This document shows, one piece after another, positions 43,000 to 53,306 of a stretch of 62,405 bases of DNA; position 1 is the first letter of the stretch; every line of letters begins with the position of its first letter. A model generated the notes under the pieces. It saw nothing but the letters and a program-made list of their open reading frames with translations, was not told the DNA's origin and did not search any database. This stretch comes from Methylobacter luteus IMV-B-3098 (GTDB lineage Bacteria; Pseudomonadota; Gammaproteobacteria; Methylococcales; Methylomonadaceae). The stretch is from NCBI RefSeq assembly GCF_000427625.1, contig NZ_KE386569.1:3404156-3466560 (forward strand). The letters run 5' to 3'. Position numbers and translations under genes: made by a program.

Positions 43000-45837
43000 C
43001 TAATGCTGGGATGCTTTATCCAGCAATTGCAACTGTTCTTCGGTAAAGTCCTGGTAGCTGCGCTGCCATTCCGAAGTCTGGCTGACTTTGGAGACCTGTA
43101 CCGCCGTGACCTTGTACTCTGGGCAGTTGGTTGCCCAGTCCGAGTTGTCGGTGGTGATAACGTTGGCGCCTGATTCCGGGAAATGGAAAGTCGTATAGAC
43201 GACACCGGGCTGGACGCGGTCCGTAATCAAGGCACGCAGCACAGTCTCGCCCGCACGGCTCTTAATGCCGACCCAGTCGCCATCGTTGATACCGCGGTCT
43301 TCGGCGTCATGCGGATGGATTTCCAGGCGGTCTTCGGCATGCCAGGCGACGTTGTCGGTACGGCGCGTTTGCGCACCCACGTTGTATTGCGACAGGATAC
43401 GTCCGGTGGTCAGAATCAGCGGGAACTGCTGGTTCGTACGTTCCTGTGTCTGCACATATTCGGTCACCATGAACCGGCCCTTGCCGCGCAGGAATTCATG
43501 TTCGTGCATGGTCGGTGTGCCTTCCGGCGCTTCGTCATTGCACGGCCATTGTACGCTGCCCATCTGGTCGATTTTTTCGTAACTGACGCCGGTGAAGCTG
43601 GGTGTCAGTCTTGCGATTTCGTCCATGATCTCGGACGGATGACTGTAGTTCATCGGGTAACCCATGGCATTGGACAGCAGTTGTGTAACCTCCCAGTCCT
43701 GATAACCAGCCAATGGCGCCATGACCTGACGCACGGGCGAGATACGGCGTTCGGCGTTCGTAAACGTGCCGTTCTTTTCCAGGAAGGACGAGCCAGGCAG
43801 GAACACGTGCGCAAACTTGGCCGTTTCGTTCAGGAACAAATCCTGTACGATCACGCATTCCATCGCGCGTAGGGCCGCGTGCACGTGCTTAATGTCCGGA
43901 TCTGATTGCGCGATGTCTTCACCTTCGACATACAAACCTCTGAAGCTGCCGTCCAGTGCCGCATCGAACATGTTCGGAATACGCAGACCCGGTTCGGATT
44001 CCAGCGTAACACCCCAGTTTTGTTCAAATAACTGCCGCGTTGCCGTGTCGGATACATGGCGGTAGCCGGGGAATTCATGCGGGAATGAACCCATGTCGCA
44101 CGAACCCTGTACGTTGTTCTGGCCGCGCAACGGGTTGACGCCGACGCCGATGCGTCCCAGGTTGCCTGTGGCCATGGCCAGGTTGGCGATGCCGATAACC
44201 ATGGTCGAGCCTTGGCTATGTTCAGTTACGCCCAGTCCATAGTAGATCGCGCCGTTGCGAGCCTGAGCATACTGTCTGGCTGCGGCCCGGACATCGGCAG
44301 CCGGTACGCCGGTTATGGCTTCGGATGCTTCAGGCGAGTTGTGTTCTTCGGCGACGAAATTTTTCCATTTGTTGAAGGAAACGATATCGCAGCGCTCTTG
44401 AACGAATGCCTCATCAACCAGGCCTTCAGTGACCACGACGTGGCCCAGAGCGTTGATCAATGCCACGTTGGTGCTGGGGCGCAGTTTCAAGTGATGGCTG
44501 GCTTTGACATGCGGGCTCTTGACCAGATCGATCTCGCGCGGATCAGCTACGATCAGCTTGGCGCCCTGGCGCAGGCGTTTTTTCATTTGCGAGCCGAACA
44601 CGGGATGGCCGTCAGTCGGGTTGGCGCCGATAACCATGATGACATCGGCCTGCATGACTGAATCGAAATTCTGCGTACCGGACGATTCACCAAAGGTTTG
44701 CTTCAAGCCGTAGCCGGTAGGGGAATGGCACACGCGCGCGCAGGTATCGACGTTGTTGTTGCCGAAGCCGGCACGTATCAGTTTCTGTACGAGATAGGTT
44801 TCTTCGTTCGTGCAGCGTGACGAGGTAATGCCGCCGACCGCATCTTTGCCATAATTGGCCTGGATGCGTTTCAGTTCGGAGGCGGCGTAGTTGATTGCCT
44901 CTTCCCAGCTGACTTCCTGCCATGGATCCTTAATGCTTTTGCGGATCATCGGTTTGGTAATGCGGTCTTTGTGTGTCGCATAACCAAACGCGAAGCGGCC
45001 CTTGACGCAGGAATGGCCGTGGTTGGCCTTGCCGTCTTTGTCGGGGACCATGCGGATAACCTTGTCGCCTTTCATTTCGGCTCTGAACGAGCAGCCGACG
45101 CCGCAATAAGCGCAGGTCGTGACGACGGCGTGCTCAGGCTGGCCGTGTTCGATGACGGATTTTTCCATCAGTGTCGCGGTCGGGCAGGCCTGTACGCAGG
45201 CGCCGCAGGAGACGCATTCGGAATCCATGAAAGCCTGGTTCTGGCTCGGCGAGACTTTGCTGTCGAAGCCGCGCCCGTCCAGCGTCAGGGCGAATGTGCC
45301 CTGGGTTTCCTCACAGGCTCTGACGCAACGCGAGCATACGATGCATTTGCTGGGATCGAAGCTGAAATAAGGGTTGCTGTTGTCTTTCTCGGCTTTCAGG
45401 TGAGTTTTGACCGGGTTGTAGCGCACTTCGCGCAGGCCAACCGCACCGGCCATGTCCTGCAGTTCGCAATCGCCGTTCGATGAACAGGTCAGACAGTCCA
45501 GCGGGTGATCGGAGATATACAACTCCATGACGCCGCGGCGCAGATCGGCCAGCTTGTCGTTCTGCGTGGTGATCTTCATGCCGTCGGCGCAGGGCGTCGT
45601 GCACGAGGCCGGATAGCCGCGACCGCCTTCCACCTGAACCAGGCATAAGCGGCAGGAACCGAACGGCTCCAGGCTGTCGGTCGCGCACAGTTTAGGAATT
45701 TCAATACCGATAGAGGAAGCCGCACGCATGACAGAGGTGCCGGCCGGCACTGTGGCCTTGAAACCGTCGATTTCCAGTGTGACCAATTGGTCACACTGGC
45801 TGGCTGGAGTGCCAAAATCTTTTTCGAATTTAGACAT
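43000..45837 (-). CDS. fdsA: NAD-linked formate dehydrogenase, molybdenum alpha subunit
   Basis: This enzyme of about 945 residues oxidises formate to CO2 in the cytoplasm. I start at ATG 45837 with AAGGAG upstream. Domains in order: a [2Fe-2S] ferredoxin part (CATDSLEPFGSCRLCLVQV), a NuoG-like His/Cys cluster (DCLTCSSNGDCELQ), two [4Fe-4S] clusters (CIVCSRCVRACEE and CVSCGACVQACP), and the molybdopterin domain with its own cluster (CAYCGVGCSF). The Mo ligand Cys lies in DTCARVCHSPTGYGL. The C-terminal cofactor domain has LILTTGRILSQYNVG. It works with FdsB and FdsG to reduce NAD+. Confidence 0.96.
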   Translation of the reverse strand: MSKFEKDFGTPASQCDQLVTLEIDGFKATVPAGTSVMRAASSIGIEIPKLCATDSLEPFGSCRLCLVQVEGGRGYPASCTTPCADGMKITTQNDKLADLRRGVMELYISDHPLDCLTCSSNGDCELQDMAGAVGLREVRYNPVKTHLKAEKDNSNPYFSFDPSKCIVCSRCVRACEETQGTFALTLDGRGFDSKVSPSQNQAFMDSECVSCGACVQACPTATLMEKSVIEHGQPEHAVVTTCAYCGVGCSFRAEMKGDKVIRMVPDKDGKANHGHSCVKGRFAFGYATHKDRITKPMIRKSIKDPWQEVSWEEAINYAASELKRIQANYGKDAVGGITSSRCTNEETYLVQKLIRAGFGNNNVDTCARVCHSPTGYGLKQTFGESSGTQNFDSVMQADVIMVIGANPTDGHPVFGSQMKKRLRQGAKLIVADPREIDLVKSPHVKASHHLKLRPSTNVALINALGHVVVTEGLVDEAFVQERCDIVSFNKWKNFVAEEHNSPEASEAITGVPAADVRAAARQYAQARNGAIYYGLGVTEHSQGSTMVIGIANLAMATGNLGRIGVGVNPLRGQNNVQGSCDMGSFPHEFPGYRHVSDTATRQLFEQNWGVTLESEPGLRIPNMFDAALDGSFRGLYVEGEDIAQSDPDIKHVHAALRAMECVIVQDLFLNETAKFAHVFLPGSSFLEKNGTFTNAERRISPVRQVMAPLAGYQDWEVTQLLSNAMGYPMNYSHPSEIMDEIARLTPSFTGVSYEKIDQMGSVQWPCNDEAPEGTPTMHEHEFLRGKGRFMVTEYVQTQERTNQQFPLILTTGRILSQYNVGAQTRRTDNVAWHAEDRLEIHPHDAEDRGINDGDWVGIKSRAGETVLRALITDRVQPGVVYTTFHFPESGANVITTDNSDWATNCPEYKVTAVQVSKVSQTSEWQRSYQDFTEEQLQLLDKASQH

Positions 45838-45856
45838 AGTCTTCTCCTTAAATGGG

Positions 45857-47410
45857 TTAGGCCGCGTTCGCTTTATCATGATCCCCGAAATCTTCAGGGA
45901 AATGATTCAGCGCGCTCAGTACCGGATAAGGTGTCATTCCTCCCAAAGCGCAGAGGGAACCGTTCAGCAGCGTGTCGCAAAGATCGCGCAGCAGCGGAAT
46001 ATTTTTGCTTAGGTCGTCACCCTTGATGATGTCATCCATGAGCTCTGTGCCGCGCGTGGAGCCGATGCGGCACGGCGTGCATTTGCCGCAGGATTCGATC
46101 GCGCAGAATTCCATGCTGTAGCGCGCCATTTCGGCCATGTTGACCGTATCGTCAAACGCGACGATGCCGCCATGACCCAGGACAGCCCAGATGGCTGAGA
46201 ACGCTTCGTAATCGAGCGGCGTATCGAATTGTGATTCAGGCATGTAGGAGCCTAAAGGGCCTCCGACCTGCACGGCCCGAATCGGACGTCCTGATGCCGA
46301 GCCGCCGCCGAAGTCGTACAGCAGTTCGCGCAAGGTCAGGCCGAATGCGCTCTCAACGAGGCCTGCGTGTTTGATGTTGCCCGACAGCTGGATCGGCAGC
46401 GTGCCGCGCGAGCGGCCCATGCCGAAGTCGCGGTAATAGTCGCCGCCCTTATCCAGTATGATTGGCACGGAAGCCAGTGAAATGACGTTGTTCACGACGG
46501 TCGGCTTGCCGAACAGGCCGCTGATGGCCGGCAGTGGCGGCTTGAAGCGCACCAGGCCGCGTTTGCCTTCCAGACTTTCCATCAATGAAGTTTCTTCGCC
46601 GCAGACATAGGCGCCGGCGCCCAGGCGGACTTCCAGATGGAAGCTGTGGCCGCTGCCCAGAATGTTGTCGCCGAGGTAGCCTGCTTCATAGGCTGCCGCG
46701 ATGGCCGCGTTCAGGGTTTGTTCGGCATGGGGGTATTCGATGCGCAGATAAATGTAACCCTGCGTGGCGCCTACACCGAGGCCGGCAATCGTCATGCCTT
46801 CGATCAGCACGAACGGGTCGCCTTCCATGATCATGCGGTCAGAGAAAGTGCCGGAATCGCCTTCGTCGGCATTGCAGATGATGTACTTTTGGTCAGCGGG
46901 TGTATTCAGCACCGTGTTCCATTTGATGCCGGTAGGGAACGCTGCACCTCCGCGGCCGCGCAAACCGGAGTCGGTGACGTGCTTGACGATATCGGAGCTG
47001 TTCATAGCTAACGCATTTTTTAGGCCGCGGTAACCGTCGTGCTGGAGATAATCGTTCAGGCTGGTCGGGTCCGTGATGCCGACGCGGGCAAACGTCAGGC
47101 GCTGCTGGCGCTTGAAGTAGTCAAGTTCCTCAGTGAGGCCGAGATTCAGCGCATGTGCGCCGCCATTCAGGAAATTGGCATCGAAAAGACTTTCGACATC
47201 GTTTTTTTGAACCGGTCCGAAAGCTACGCGGCCTGCTGCCGTTGCTACTTCAACCATTGGTTCCAGCCAATACATGCCACGCGAGCCGTTGCGCACGATG
47301 TTGACAGCCAGCCCCCGTTGTTGGGCTTGTTTTGAGATAGCCGCAGCGACCTGGTCGGCGCCCATGGAAACGGCGCAGGAATCGTTCGGTACATAAACGG
47401 TGATGCTCAT
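45857..47410 (-). CDS. fdsB: NAD-linked formate dehydrogenase, FMN/NAD beta subunit
   Basis: This 517-residue subunit matches FdsB/NuoF. The N-terminal 100 residues are a thioredoxin-like part. Then come the NADH/FMN site ([19 protein letters not shown] and [20 protein letters not shown]) and the [4Fe-4S] cluster [16 protein letters not shown]. Electrons pass from FdsA through FdsG clusters to FMN here and onto NAD+. The ATG overlaps the fdsG stop by four bases. fdsA follows. Confidence 0.95.
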   Translation of the reverse strand: MSITVYVPNDSCAVSMGADQVAAAISKQAQQRGLAVNIVRNGSRGMYWLEPMVEVATAAGRVAFGPVQKNDVESLFDANFLNGGAHALNLGLTEELDYFKRQQRLTFARVGITDPTSLNDYLQHDGYRGLKNALAMNSSDIVKHVTDSGLRGRGGAAFPTGIKWNTVLNTPADQKYIICNADEGDSGTFSDRMIMEGDPFVLIEGMTIAGLGVGATQGYIYLRIEYPHAEQTLNAAIAAAYEAGYLGDNILGSGHSFHLEVRLGAGAYVCGEETSLMESLEGKRGLVRFKPPLPAISGLFGKPTVVNNVISLASVPIILDKGGDYYRDFGMGRSRGTLPIQLSGNIKHAGLVESAFGLTLRELLYDFGGGSASGRPIRAVQVGGPLGSYMPESQFDTPLDYEAFSAIWAVLGHGGIVAFDDTVNMAEMARYSMEFCAIESCGKCTPCRIGSTRGTELMDDIIKGDDLSKNIPLLRDLCDTLLNGSLCALGGMTPYPVLSALNHFPEDFGDHDKANAA

Positions 47411-47883
47411 AAGGAAGTCTCCAATTCGTTGACGATCTCGTCAAAGCGGTCGCCGGTGACGCGGCCGTAAACGGAGTCATCGATTTGCATGGACGGAGAA
47501 CGGGCGCACAGGCCGAGACAATACACAGGCTCTAGAGAAAACTTTCCGTCGGCTGTGGTTTCATGAAAGTCGATGCCGAGCTTGCTTTTGATATGGCTCT
47601 CCAACTGCTTGCTGCCCATGGCCTGACAGGATTCGGCGCGGCAGACATGCACGGTGTGCTTGCCGGGCGGCGTATCGCGGAAATAATGATAAAAACTGAC
47701 GACGCCATGCACTTCGGCACGGGAAAGATTCAGTGCTTTGGCAATTTCTGGAATGCTATCGGCAGGAATGTAACCTAGCGCGTCCTGCACGCTATGTAAA
47801 ATCGGTAAAAGCGCTCCAGGCTTGTCTTTTAAAGAGGCGATAGCGTTCCGTACCGCTTCTTGTTTACCGTTAAGGTCTGTCAT
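47407..47883 (-). CDS. fdsG: NAD-linked formate dehydrogenase, gamma subunit
   Basis: This is a NuoE-like subunit of about 158 residues. I start at ATG 47883 ([11 protein letters not shown]). The [2Fe-2S] ligands are in [10 protein letters not shown] and [11 protein letters not shown]. The helical front [17 protein letters not shown] is typical. It is the first gene of the operon. A promoter must lie in the gap upstream, next to the remnant of a regulator. Confidence 0.94.
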   Translation of the reverse strand: MTDLNGKQEAVRNAIASLKDKPGALLPILHSVQDALGYIPADSIPEIAKALNLSRAEVHGVVSFYHYFRDTPPGKHTVHVCRAESCQAMGSKQLESHIKSKLGIDFHETTADGKFSLEPVYCLGLCARSPSMQIDDSVYGRVTGDRFDEIVNELETSL

Positions 47884-48323
47884 ATTGGTCTCGCTGTGTT
47901 GCTTTTCGTCTCGGAAAATGATCGCAAGAATAGCATGTTTTGGACTCTGAGTAAAAAACAAATAGAAGTAACAAATTGTGCAATTTCATTGTGGTTTTAG
48001 GTTTATTACCGTAACAATTCTGCAAGATATAGATACTTTTGCTGCGCAATAGATCCTTGCATATGTGAAATAAATCCTTATATACAGGCTAAAGATTATT
48101 AGTAATAAAGTTCAGCACCGGCTTTAGACAGGTGAATAGTAACTATGAAAATAAAACATAATTTTGCATAATCAACAGAGTTTCAGTCCTTATCGGTTGA
48201 ATTACCGGCGCAGGCAACCTCGTTATGATGTTTCATCAATATTTAATAAATAACTGAGAGGATAAGTGCTTGCCTGAAAGATGATCCTGCATGAGGTCGC
48301 GGAATATTATAAAGAATCAAAGA
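47884..48323. other. Regulatory gap between fdsG and the regulator remnant
   Basis: There is no intact gene. This AT-rich region of about 440 bases should hold the fds promoter on the minus strand. I see no firm -35/-10 or operator. The missing N-terminal half of the FdsR-like regulator would be expected in the right part but is not found. Confidence 0.4.
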
Positions 48324-48611
48324 ATGCAAGATTTACGATTTAATCGCGCAAAAGCCGATGCCGGTATTGCCATGGGCGTTTATAGCCAGGCAATTGCGCT
48401 GGACTTCATACCGCGGGCAACCAAGCGTTTCGACCTGGGTATGCGCAGGCGTGATTGTTTCGCGCCGCCGATTCAAGCCTTGTTCGCACTGAGCCGTTCT
48501 AAAGCTCTTGTCGAAAAGGCTGAGGAGCTGGGTGCTGACGATATCAAGGGTCTGGGCAATATCATTGTAATATGTGATAGATTCAAATTTACAGGGCGTA
48601 AAGTCTCTTAA
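48324..48611 (+). pseudogene. Remnant of an FdsR-like regulator (substrate-binding C-terminus)
   Basis: The 96-residue frame reads KADAGIAMGVYSQAIALDFI, PRATKRFDLGMRRRDCFAPP, IQALFALSRSKALVEKAEEL and KGLGNI. This is the C-terminal end of the periplasmic-binding-like domain found in regulators of formate dehydrogenase genes (FdsR type). The N-terminal DNA-binding part and most of the sensor domain are gone. Its place, divergent from fdsG, is exactly where such a regulator sits in other bacteria. It cannot bind DNA now, so control of fds must be elsewhere. Confidence 0.65.
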
Positions 48612-48664
48612 TAGAGGACAGCTTTTTGCCCGTCCGGAATTTATAAAATTATCAGGATCGAATT

Positions 48665-49201
48665 ATGAGCCAAAGAAAATTATCGTTACAGGAGCAGCTG
48701 TTAAAATCGGGCCTGACGACCGATGCCAAGGCCAAACAGATCCGCTCGGAAAAACGCAAGCAGCAGCGGCAAAACAACGCCGGCGGCGAAGATGAAGCCA
48801 GGCGTCTGGCGCAGAAAGCCAGAGAGGAGCAGGCGGCCCGCGATCGCGAGCTCAGTCTGTTGAGAAAAGAGCAGGCGGAGCAAAAAGAGATCGCCGCTCA
48901 AATCAAGCAGTTGATCGACCTGAACCGAAAGGATCAGGATGATGACGGCATTGCTTACAAATTCAGTGACAACAATAAGGTCAAGAGCGTGTATGTATCG
49001 GAAATCATGCGCGATCAGATCAGCAACGGCCGCCTGGCTATCGTGAAATGGGAGCAGCAGTACGAAGTCGTTCCGGCCGATGTCGCGCTAAAAATAAAAG
49101 CACGCAATGAAAGTTGCGTGCTGGTGCTGAACGATCATATTGAAGAAAAAATCGATGACGCCTATGCGGCTTACCAGGTGCCTGATGATTTGATCTGGTA
49201 G
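48665..49201 (+). CDS. DUF2058 family protein
   Basis: This 178-residue protein matches DUF2058 (YaiL-like): SLQEQLLKSGLTTDAKAKQI at the start, a long charged helix to about residue 85, and a compact end with FSDNNKVKSVYVSE and ARNESCVLVLND. The function is unknown; the family is common in gammaproteobacteria. A good ribosome site is not obvious (CAGGATCGAATT). It is a single gene followed by a REP-like palindrome. Confidence 0.88.
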   Translation: MSQRKLSLQEQLLKSGLTTDAKAKQIRSEKRKQQRQNNAGGEDEARRLAQKAREEQAARDRELSLLRKEQAEQKEIAAQIKQLIDLNRKDQDDDGIAYKFSDNNKVKSVYVSEIMRDQISNGRLAIVKWEQQYEVVPADVALKIKARNESCVLVLNDHIEEKIDDAYAAYQVPDDLIW

Positions 49202-49204
49202 TCG

Positions 49205-49273
49205 TGTAGGGATGCATCGCATATCTTTTTCAGGTTTGCCGATTCTGAAAAGGTACGCGATGCGAACCCTACA
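49205..49273. repeat. REP-like palindromic repeat
   Basis: The arms TGTAGGG (49205-49211) and CCCTACA (49267-49273) enclose GCATCGC, which faces GCGATGC, and a CAGG/TTCTGAAA centre. It is related to the repeat at 10967. It lies between convergent DUF2058 and dsbA genes. Confidence 0.65.
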
Positions 49274-49279
49274 ATTGAT

Positions 49280-49906
49280 CTATTTGCTTAAGTTGGCGCT
49301 TTCCTGCTTGACCAGCTGGTTCATGACTTCAATCATCTTTTCATGCGAGCCGGCTAAAGGGCCGTTGGTTTTGTATTTGCCGTTGATGACAATGGCCGGC
49401 ACGCCGGTTATGCCGTAACGGGCTGCGATCGCTCCGGCCTGGCGCATTTTCGTATCAACCAGAAATGAATTGTAAGCGGTGCGGAATTGCGCTTCATCGA
49501 CGCCATGCGCGACAAAGAACTTGGCTAGCTGGTCTTCGTCTTCAAGTTTTTGTTTTTTAACTTGGATAGCATCAAAAAAGTCGGCGTGCACTTTGTCGAC
49601 CACGCCCAGCGCCTCGGCCGTGAAATAAGCCTTGGCATGTTTGCCCCAAAGGCTGCTGAAAACGGCCGGCTGGCGGATGAATTCGACGTTGGCGGGCTGA
49701 CTTTTTACCCATTTTGCCAGCAGCGGTTCAAAGTCATAGCAATGCGGACAGCCGTACCAGAAGAACTCGATGACTTCCACTTTGGCCGGATTGTTGGTCG
49801 GTTGTGCCGGCGACAGGGTTTCATAGCCGGCCGACTCGGCTTTTAATAACGTGGAGCATGAAAACAGCAGGATCAAAAGGCCGGTTGGGATGATTTTTTT
49901 TAGCAT
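49280..49906 (-). CDS. dsbA: Thiol:disulfide interchange protein DsbA
   Basis: This 208-residue periplasmic oxidant has a signal peptide (1-24). The active site is FFWYGCPHCYDFEP (CPHC near residues 55-58). The cis-Pro loop is GITGVPAIVINGKY. It inserts disulfides in exported proteins. It is the last gene of a run c4-resB-ccsA-dsbA, three bases after the ccsA-type gene. The position near polA-engB-c4 matches pseudomonads. Confidence 0.93.
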   Translation of the reverse strand: MLKKIIPTGLLILLFSCSTLLKAESAGYETLSPAQPTNNPAKVEVIEFFWYGCPHCYDFEPLLAKWVKSQPANVEFIRQPAVFSSLWGKHAKAYFTAEALGVVDKVHADFFDAIQVKKQKLEDEDQLAKFFVAHGVDEAQFRTAYNSFLVDTKMRQAGAIAARYGITGVPAIVINGKYKTNGPLAGSHEKMIEVMNQLVKQESANLSK

Positions 49907-49909
49907 GAT

Positions 49910-51079
49910 TTATAGTTCTCCATAAGAATGTAATCCGGACAAAAACATATTGACGCCAAGGAACGCGAAAAGCGTGACGAAAAAGCCAATGATAGCCCAC
50001 CAGGCCATCGGTCTGCCATTCCAGCCTTTGGTCAGACGCATGTGCAGCCAGGCTGCATAATTAAGCCAGACGATTAAGGCCCAGGTTTCCTTGGGGTCCC
50101 AGGACCAGTAGCCGCCCCATGCTTCCGCCGCCCATAAGGCACCGAGTATAGTGGCCAGCGTGAAAAAAGCAAAGCCGAGGGCGATGGCTTTGTACATGAC
50201 GTCTTCCAGCAAAGACAGCGCCGGCAGGCGTGTGGCGACCAAACCGTGCGGATTTCCGGTTTCGGCGCCGGATTTCAGAATGAACACGACGCCGATCATG
50301 GCGGCCAATGAGAACGAACCGTAGCCGATAAAGTTGGCGGGCACGTGGATTTTCATCCAGTAACTGTTCAGCGCAGGTACCAGCGGCTGGATTTCATGAG
50401 CCTGTTTGTCGAACGTGTACCACAGTAGAAAGCCTACCGCGGCGCTGATAACGAGCAACACAAAGCCGCCCAGGGAGCGCGTTCTGTAGCGCTGCTCGTA
50501 ATACAGGTACAGCAGCGCCGTGATGATCGAGAACAGAATGAACACCTCATACAGGTTGCTGACCGGGATATGGCCGATATCGACGCCCATCAAATACGAT
50601 TCGCGCCAGCGCACCATCAGGCCGATCATGCCCAGTGTCGTGGCCGACCAGGCCAGGTTGCCAGCCACCTTGCCGGTGAATTCATTGCCCGAAAACAAGT
50701 GGCCGAAGTAAGTCACGGTCGCCATCACATACAGCGCGCTCATCCACATGATGGCCGACTGGCTGGACAGCAGGTATTTGAGGAAGAAATTCGTATCGGC
50801 GGCCGAAAGCGCCATGCCGTAGCGCGAGATGGCGAACAGACTGAGGCCGGCGACGGCCAGGGTAAAGGTTCTCAGCGAAGGCCAGAACCAGCCCAGCCAG
50901 ACTGTCATCAGGCCGGTGCCGAGCAGGATGGCGATTTCGAATCCATCCATCAAATGCCGGTACTGGCTGAAGGCGAATACGGTGCCGGCCATGACCAGCA
51001 GTGCCCAGGTCCAGTCAAAGAGCGAGCGCTGTTTTAAAAAGCTGTCTGCTCTGAATTCTTGATCTAAAAGATTTTCCAT
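49910..51079 (-). CDS. Cytochrome c biogenesis protein CcsA/ResC
   Basis: This 389-residue inner-membrane protein has about eight helices. The haem-handling WWD motif is WGGYWSWDPKETWALIVWLN near residue 315. Conserved His residues flank it. It forms the system II (Ccs) haem export and ligation machine with ResB, its upstream neighbour. It is required for covalent haem in cytochromes such as HaoA and c4, if system II is the main route here. Confidence 0.92.
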   Translation of the reverse strand: MENLLDQEFRADSFLKQRSLFDWTWALLVMAGTVFAFSQYRHLMDGFEIAILLGTGLMTVWLGWFWPSLRTFTLAVAGLSLFAISRYGMALSAADTNFFLKYLLSSQSAIMWMSALYVMATVTYFGHLFSGNEFTGKVAGNLAWSATTLGMIGLMVRWRESYLMGVDIGHIPVSNLYEVFILFSIITALLYLYYEQRYRTRSLGGFVLLVISAAVGFLLWYTFDKQAHEIQPLVPALNSYWMKIHVPANFIGYGSFSLAAMIGVVFILKSGAETGNPHGLVATRLPALSLLEDVMYKAIALGFAFFTLATILGALWAAEAWGGYWSWDPKETWALIVWLNYAAWLHMRLTKGWNGRPMAWWAIIGFFVTLFAFLGVNMFLSGLHSYGEL

Positions 51080-51120
51080 AGCGGTATGCGGGTATTGGTT
51101 ATAGATGAGATCCGGCTGGA

Positions 51121-53100
51121 TCAGGTTAGCTTTTGGGTCAGGTCTTGCCTGATAAGTTCAAACTCCCTGTCGAAGTCATAACGGTTGCGCAGGGCGCTGC
51201 CGGCCAGGGTTAGTGACGATTTTTCGCCTTCGGGTTTGATGATCACCCAGAGCCGGCGCTGCGGCAGGTAGAACATGAAGAACACGCCGACGGCGAGCAG
51301 CAGGCAGCCCGGAAACACCAGCCACTGGCCCGGCGAACGTGTGAGTTGCAGGCCTGTCGCTTCGATGTGCTTGAAGCTGTTCAGCGTCACCAAGACCGGT
51401 GAGCCATACTGATAGGCGACGCTAAGGGCATTGACGGCATTCTCAAAGAAGCGCATGTCGAAATCGCTGACCGGCTGGGTAGCGTCCATGCCCTCCTGTT
51501 CCAGCACCGATAAATAGACGTTTATCAGGAATTGATGCAGTACCGTGGCATAAAGCTCGGCGACCTGTTTACGCTGGGCTTCCGGCACCGATTTTTCAAT
51601 CTGGGCCGAGATGCGCTCGTTGCCGCCCTCGGTGAACTGCCGGCTGAGGGCGATCATGAATTCGGCGACTTTTTGCTGTTCGGCAGCCGGCAAATTTTTG
51701 CTGTTTTCGGTGGATTGTGCCGTAGCTGTGGCGACCTGGTTGAGTCGGCCCGGATTGTTCAGCGCCGCCAGAAAGTTCAAAAAGCGGTCCGGGCGTTTGT
51801 CCGCACCGGCCGGAATGAACCAGTATTGAAACGGCTCGGCCGGCGAGCGGCGCATGCCGCTGAGGTAAAAGTAGGCGCCGTCCTGCTCAACAGGCTGCAT
51901 ATAGTTCAGATATTCATAGGCCACGCCGTTGGCTTTGCGCAACTTAAACTGAAAGCTGGGCCCGATATTGCGGAATTTCTTGACGCCGGTCGGGTCCGGA
52001 TTGACGTTGAACGGACGGAAGTCGGCGATTTCCAGCGACAGCTCGCCGGCAGCGGTTCTGATCGGATGCGCTTCCTTGACCGCCGCCTCGATTTCCTGCG
52101 CCTTGCTGTCTGCGCCGGTCAAGGGGTGCAGGGCCAGCTTCAGCAGCGATCCGCCGTCGCCGAAGCTGTTCTGGTAGATCGTATAGCCCTTGTAGCTGAA
52201 TGGATGATTGACCGAGATGGTCTGCCTGATCGGCGCGCTTAAGTTTTTGTCGATAATGGTCAGGTCGCTTTCGAATGACTTGGGCTGGCCGCTTTCGTAA
52301 TGCTCGATGCGAAAATCGTCGACGCGGATCGTAAACGGCAGCTTTTGCACGAGGTAGCCGTCCTTGAAATCGATGAAGGCAATGTTGGCGGCTTTGCCCT
52401 CGGTAATGTCGATGTTGGCGCGGAAAGACAGGTTGTCAGCCGGCAGCGCGCTTTTTTCGGGCACTTCGCTGGCCGGGATTCTGCGTGTCTCGACCGCGAT
52501 ATCGCCGCGCATCTGCGCGATTTTTAGCGGCACATTGCCATCCAGTAGGCCCCCTATGCAGATGATGATGATCGCGACATGCGTGAAAATGTAACCCAGG
52601 CGGCTGCCGGCGCCTTTCTTGGCCGCGATCAGCAGGCCGCCCTTCGTATCGAGCTGTTTGATCTTGTACCGCTTGTGTCTGAGCAAGGCACTGACATAAT
52701 CAATACTGTGCTTGAGCGGCTGGCCGCTTTGCCATTGGGCATGATGAGCCAGTCGCTGCAATGCACTCTGGTGCGCATGTTCATGGAAATTGCGCATGTC
52801 CCTGAGCATGTGCGGCGTGTTGCGGTACACGCAGACGCTGGTTGAAATGACCAGAAACGTCAGAATCGTTAAGAACCAGCTGGAAGAGTAAACGTCATAC
52901 AGATCCAGCGTCTTGAAGATTTCAAACCAGAACGGGCCGAATTTCAGCACGTAATCGGCATAGGGCTGGTTCTGCTTCAGGACCGTGCCGATGACGGCGG
53001 CAATGGCCACGGCCACCAACAGCGTGATGGCCAGGTTCATGGAGCCCAAAAAGCGGAAAAGAGTACGGGATAGGGACTGGGATGCGCTAACGGAAGACAT
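51121..53100 (-). CDS. Cytochrome c biogenesis protein ResB/Ccs1
   Basis: This 659-residue protein has three N-terminal membrane helices (about 20-40, 70-92, 170-187), a large periplasmic part to about residue 580, and a last helix (LVFPGCLLLAVGVFFMFYLP). The start FRFLGSMNLAITLLVAVAIA and NTPHMLRDMRNFHEHA are typical. It holds apocytochrome for haem attachment by the CcsA partner. It is cotranscribed with the next two genes. Confidence 0.92.
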   Translation of the reverse strand: MSSVSASQSLSRTLFRFLGSMNLAITLLVAVAIAAVIGTVLKQNQPYADYVLKFGPFWFEIFKTLDLYDVYSSSWFLTILTFLVISTSVCVYRNTPHMLRDMRNFHEHAHQSALQRLAHHAQWQSGQPLKHSIDYVSALLRHKRYKIKQLDTKGGLLIAAKKGAGSRLGYIFTHVAIIIICIGGLLDGNVPLKIAQMRGDIAVETRRIPASEVPEKSALPADNLSFRANIDITEGKAANIAFIDFKDGYLVQKLPFTIRVDDFRIEHYESGQPKSFESDLTIIDKNLSAPIRQTISVNHPFSYKGYTIYQNSFGDGGSLLKLALHPLTGADSKAQEIEAAVKEAHPIRTAAGELSLEIADFRPFNVNPDPTGVKKFRNIGPSFQFKLRKANGVAYEYLNYMQPVEQDGAYFYLSGMRRSPAEPFQYWFIPAGADKRPDRFLNFLAALNNPGRLNQVATATAQSTENSKNLPAAEQQKVAEFMIALSRQFTEGGNERISAQIEKSVPEAQRKQVAELYATVLHQFLINVYLSVLEQEGMDATQPVSDFDMRFFENAVNALSVAYQYGSPVLVTLNSFKHIEATGLQLTRSPGQWLVFPGCLLLAVGVFFMFYLPQRRLWVIIKPEGEKSSLTLAGSALRNRYDFDREFELIRQDLTQKLT

Positions 53101-53306
53101 TGATTTATGGGGTAACTATCACATCCCGTATACAGGGATGTCTGGTAAATACTGGAAGTTCGGTAGGCCGGGTTGGTAAACCCGGCATTTCGAAGCCGTC
53201 TGTGCGGGGTTTACGCTAAAGCTCCAACCCCGCCTACATCGGCGCCGGTTTCATCCGCAAACCGGGAAGCTATTTTTTAGCCAAAACCTTAATGGCAGTG
53301 ATGCTG

